Part shown: positions 5,136 to 6,062 of the stretch, in pieces
How the letters are laid out: every line of letters begins with the position of its first letter
Position numbering within the stretch: the stretch's first letter is position 1
Source of the DNA: Actinomycetota bacterium
GTDB lineage: Bacteria > Actinomycetota > Actinomycetes > Nanopelagicales > Nanopelagicaceae
Length of the DNA: 6,062 nucleotides
Assembly: GCA_016870855.1 (NCBI GenBank)
Contig: VGAF01000071.1
Location: 1-6,062, forward strand
Direction: 5' to 3'
The notes under the pieces: generated by a model
Told to the model about the DNA's origin: nothing
Databases searched by the model: none
What the model saw: the letters and a program-made list of their open reading frames with translations, nothing else
Position numbers and translations under genes: made by a program

Positions 5136-6062
5136 TTGCCAAAGTTGAAAATATCTGGATTGCAGGCTCGGCTGCTTGTTCTCATAATTCTCGTTGTTTA
5201 CAACGCGATCTTCACACCATATTTTTGGGGGGTAGATAATCTCACAAACATATTGGTAAATGGATCCGTTGTGGGCATTATCGCCTGTGCGATGACTTTA
5301 CTTCTGGTTGCACGGCAAATCGATATTTCGGTAGGAGCCGCCGTGGGGCTTTCGGCGTCGGTGTTTGTGGTTGTAGCTGAAAGTCGTTCGTTGTGGATTG
5401 GACTAGCCTTTGGCTTTCTCGCTGCACTATTTGTTGCCCTTGTAAATATTGTTTCAATTGTCTATTTTCGAGTTGAATCAATAATAGTAACTCTCGCTGG
5501 GCTAATCGTGTTCAGGGGCTTATCAAAGGTTGTCCTTGACGGTCGATCAGTGACGGTTGACGGATTCGACTTTATTGGCGTTGAGCGGCTTAACTTGTTC
5601 GGACTAATTCAGATTCCCTACCCAATCCTGATATTTGCTGCGGTTCTATTGTTTTTTTATTGGATGATGAGAAACACTAAATATGGAAACCAGATGTACG
5701 CAATAGGGGCGAATCCGGGCTCAGCTCGTTTGACTGGCATCAACTTGGAAGGTCAAGTAGCAAAAGCCTTCATCTTAATGGCGTTCGCTGTGTTCCTTGC
5801 AATGATTACCAGTGTGTCCATGGTTGGAATGGCATCTCCAACTTCTGGAGAAAGATTGGAATTTCTCGCCTTGACTGCGGTAATTCTCGGCGGTGTTGGT
5901 TTGGCTGGAGGACGTGGAACTGTCATAGGAACCTTAGTTGCCGTTTTGATTCTTGCAGTCGTTGACAATGCTTTAGTTCTCTCGGGAGTACAAGCTTTCT
6001 GGCAGGAAGTAGCGAGAGGTTCCTTACTCTTGCTAGCGGTTATTTTTGATCAAGTATCGCGA
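5136..6062 (+). CDS. RbsC-type sugar ABC transporter permease (reaches right edge)
   Basis: A 309-codon open frame without a stop before the window ends. The family averages about 310-330 residues, so only the tail is missing. It forms the membrane channel of a ribose/xylose/inositol-type ABC importer (BPD_transp_2 family). The start is TTG 5136, supported by TTAGGAG (5124-5130) five bases upstream; no ATG or GTG fits as well. Seen in order are a hydrophobic first helix (13-31), RQIDISVGAAVGLSA (60-74, the IDLSVG family signature), NPGSARLTGIN (193-203, the cytoplasmic loop contacting the ATPase), LGGVGLAGGRGTVIGT (251-266), and FWQEVARGSLLLLAVIFD near the end. It follows the sugar-binding protein by 107 bp containing a strong hairpin. 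The ATPase gene expected for this transporter is not in the window and would lie downstream. Confidence 0.92.
   Translation, partial: MPKLKISGLQARLLVLIILVVYNAIFTPYFWGVDNLTNILVNGSVVGIIACAMTLLLVARQIDISVGAAVGLSASVFVVVAESRSLWIGLAFGFLAALFVALVNIVSIVYFRVESIIVTLAGLIVFRGLSKVVLDGRSVTVDGFDFIGVERLNLFGLIQIPYPILIFAAVLLFFYWMMRNTKYGNQMYAIGANPGSARLTGINLEGQVAKAFILMAFAVFLAMITSVSMVGMASPTSGERLEFLALTAVILGGVGLAGGRGTVIGTLVAVLILAVVDNALVLSGVQAFWQEVARGSLLLLAVIFDQVSR

Overview
The window looks like chromosomal DNA from a moderate-GC free-living actinobacterium. I infer a freshwater Nanopelagicales (acI)-like genome. The signs are several GTG/TTG starts, two start codons placed directly behind a -10 box (leaderless style), a Cys-pair module on a secreted protein, a small protein resembling the actinobacterial DnaX C-terminus, and tightly packed genes biased to nutrient uptake. 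The taxonomic call rests on pattern recognition, not on a marker gene.

Left part (1-1768, all minus strand). An iron(III)-type ABC solute-binding protein runs off the left edge (1-767) behind its own promoter and inverted repeat (808-843). Upstream of it lie a tRNA with anticodon CAT (888-964) and its promoter, which carries four CTTAA units phased at exactly 10 bp (1009-1043). Next is a secreted GH25 lysozyme-like gene (1049-1768) whose catalytic domain stops halfway, 84 bp before the tRNA, so it is probably a decayed or truncated gene.

Middle part. A DedA-family membrane protein (1813-2442, plus) diverges from the lysozyme gene. It converges, with one base between stops, on a 90-residue minus-strand protein that looks like a free-standing copy of the C-terminal domain of DNA polymerase III gamma/tau (2444-2716).

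Right part (2813-6062, plus). This is a sugar or polyol uptake and oxidation cluster: a Gfo/Idh/MocA-type oxidoreductase, a type I periplasmic sugar-binding protein, and an RbsC-type permease that reaches the right edge. The matching ATPase is not in the window and probably lies downstream. The gap before the binding protein holds a bipartite hairpin and two inverted repeats, which are candidate regulator sites. A perfect 16-bp hairpin separates binding protein and permease and may set their expression ratio. The likely logic is import of a sugar or cyclitol by the ABC system followed by NAD(P)-dependent oxidation. The substrate cannot be read from the sequence.

I found no CRISPR array, transposase, phage gene or clearly new defence system. 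The most unusual items are the orphan DnaX-like domain, the truncated lysozyme beside the tRNA, the phased CTTAA array and the operator-like repeats.
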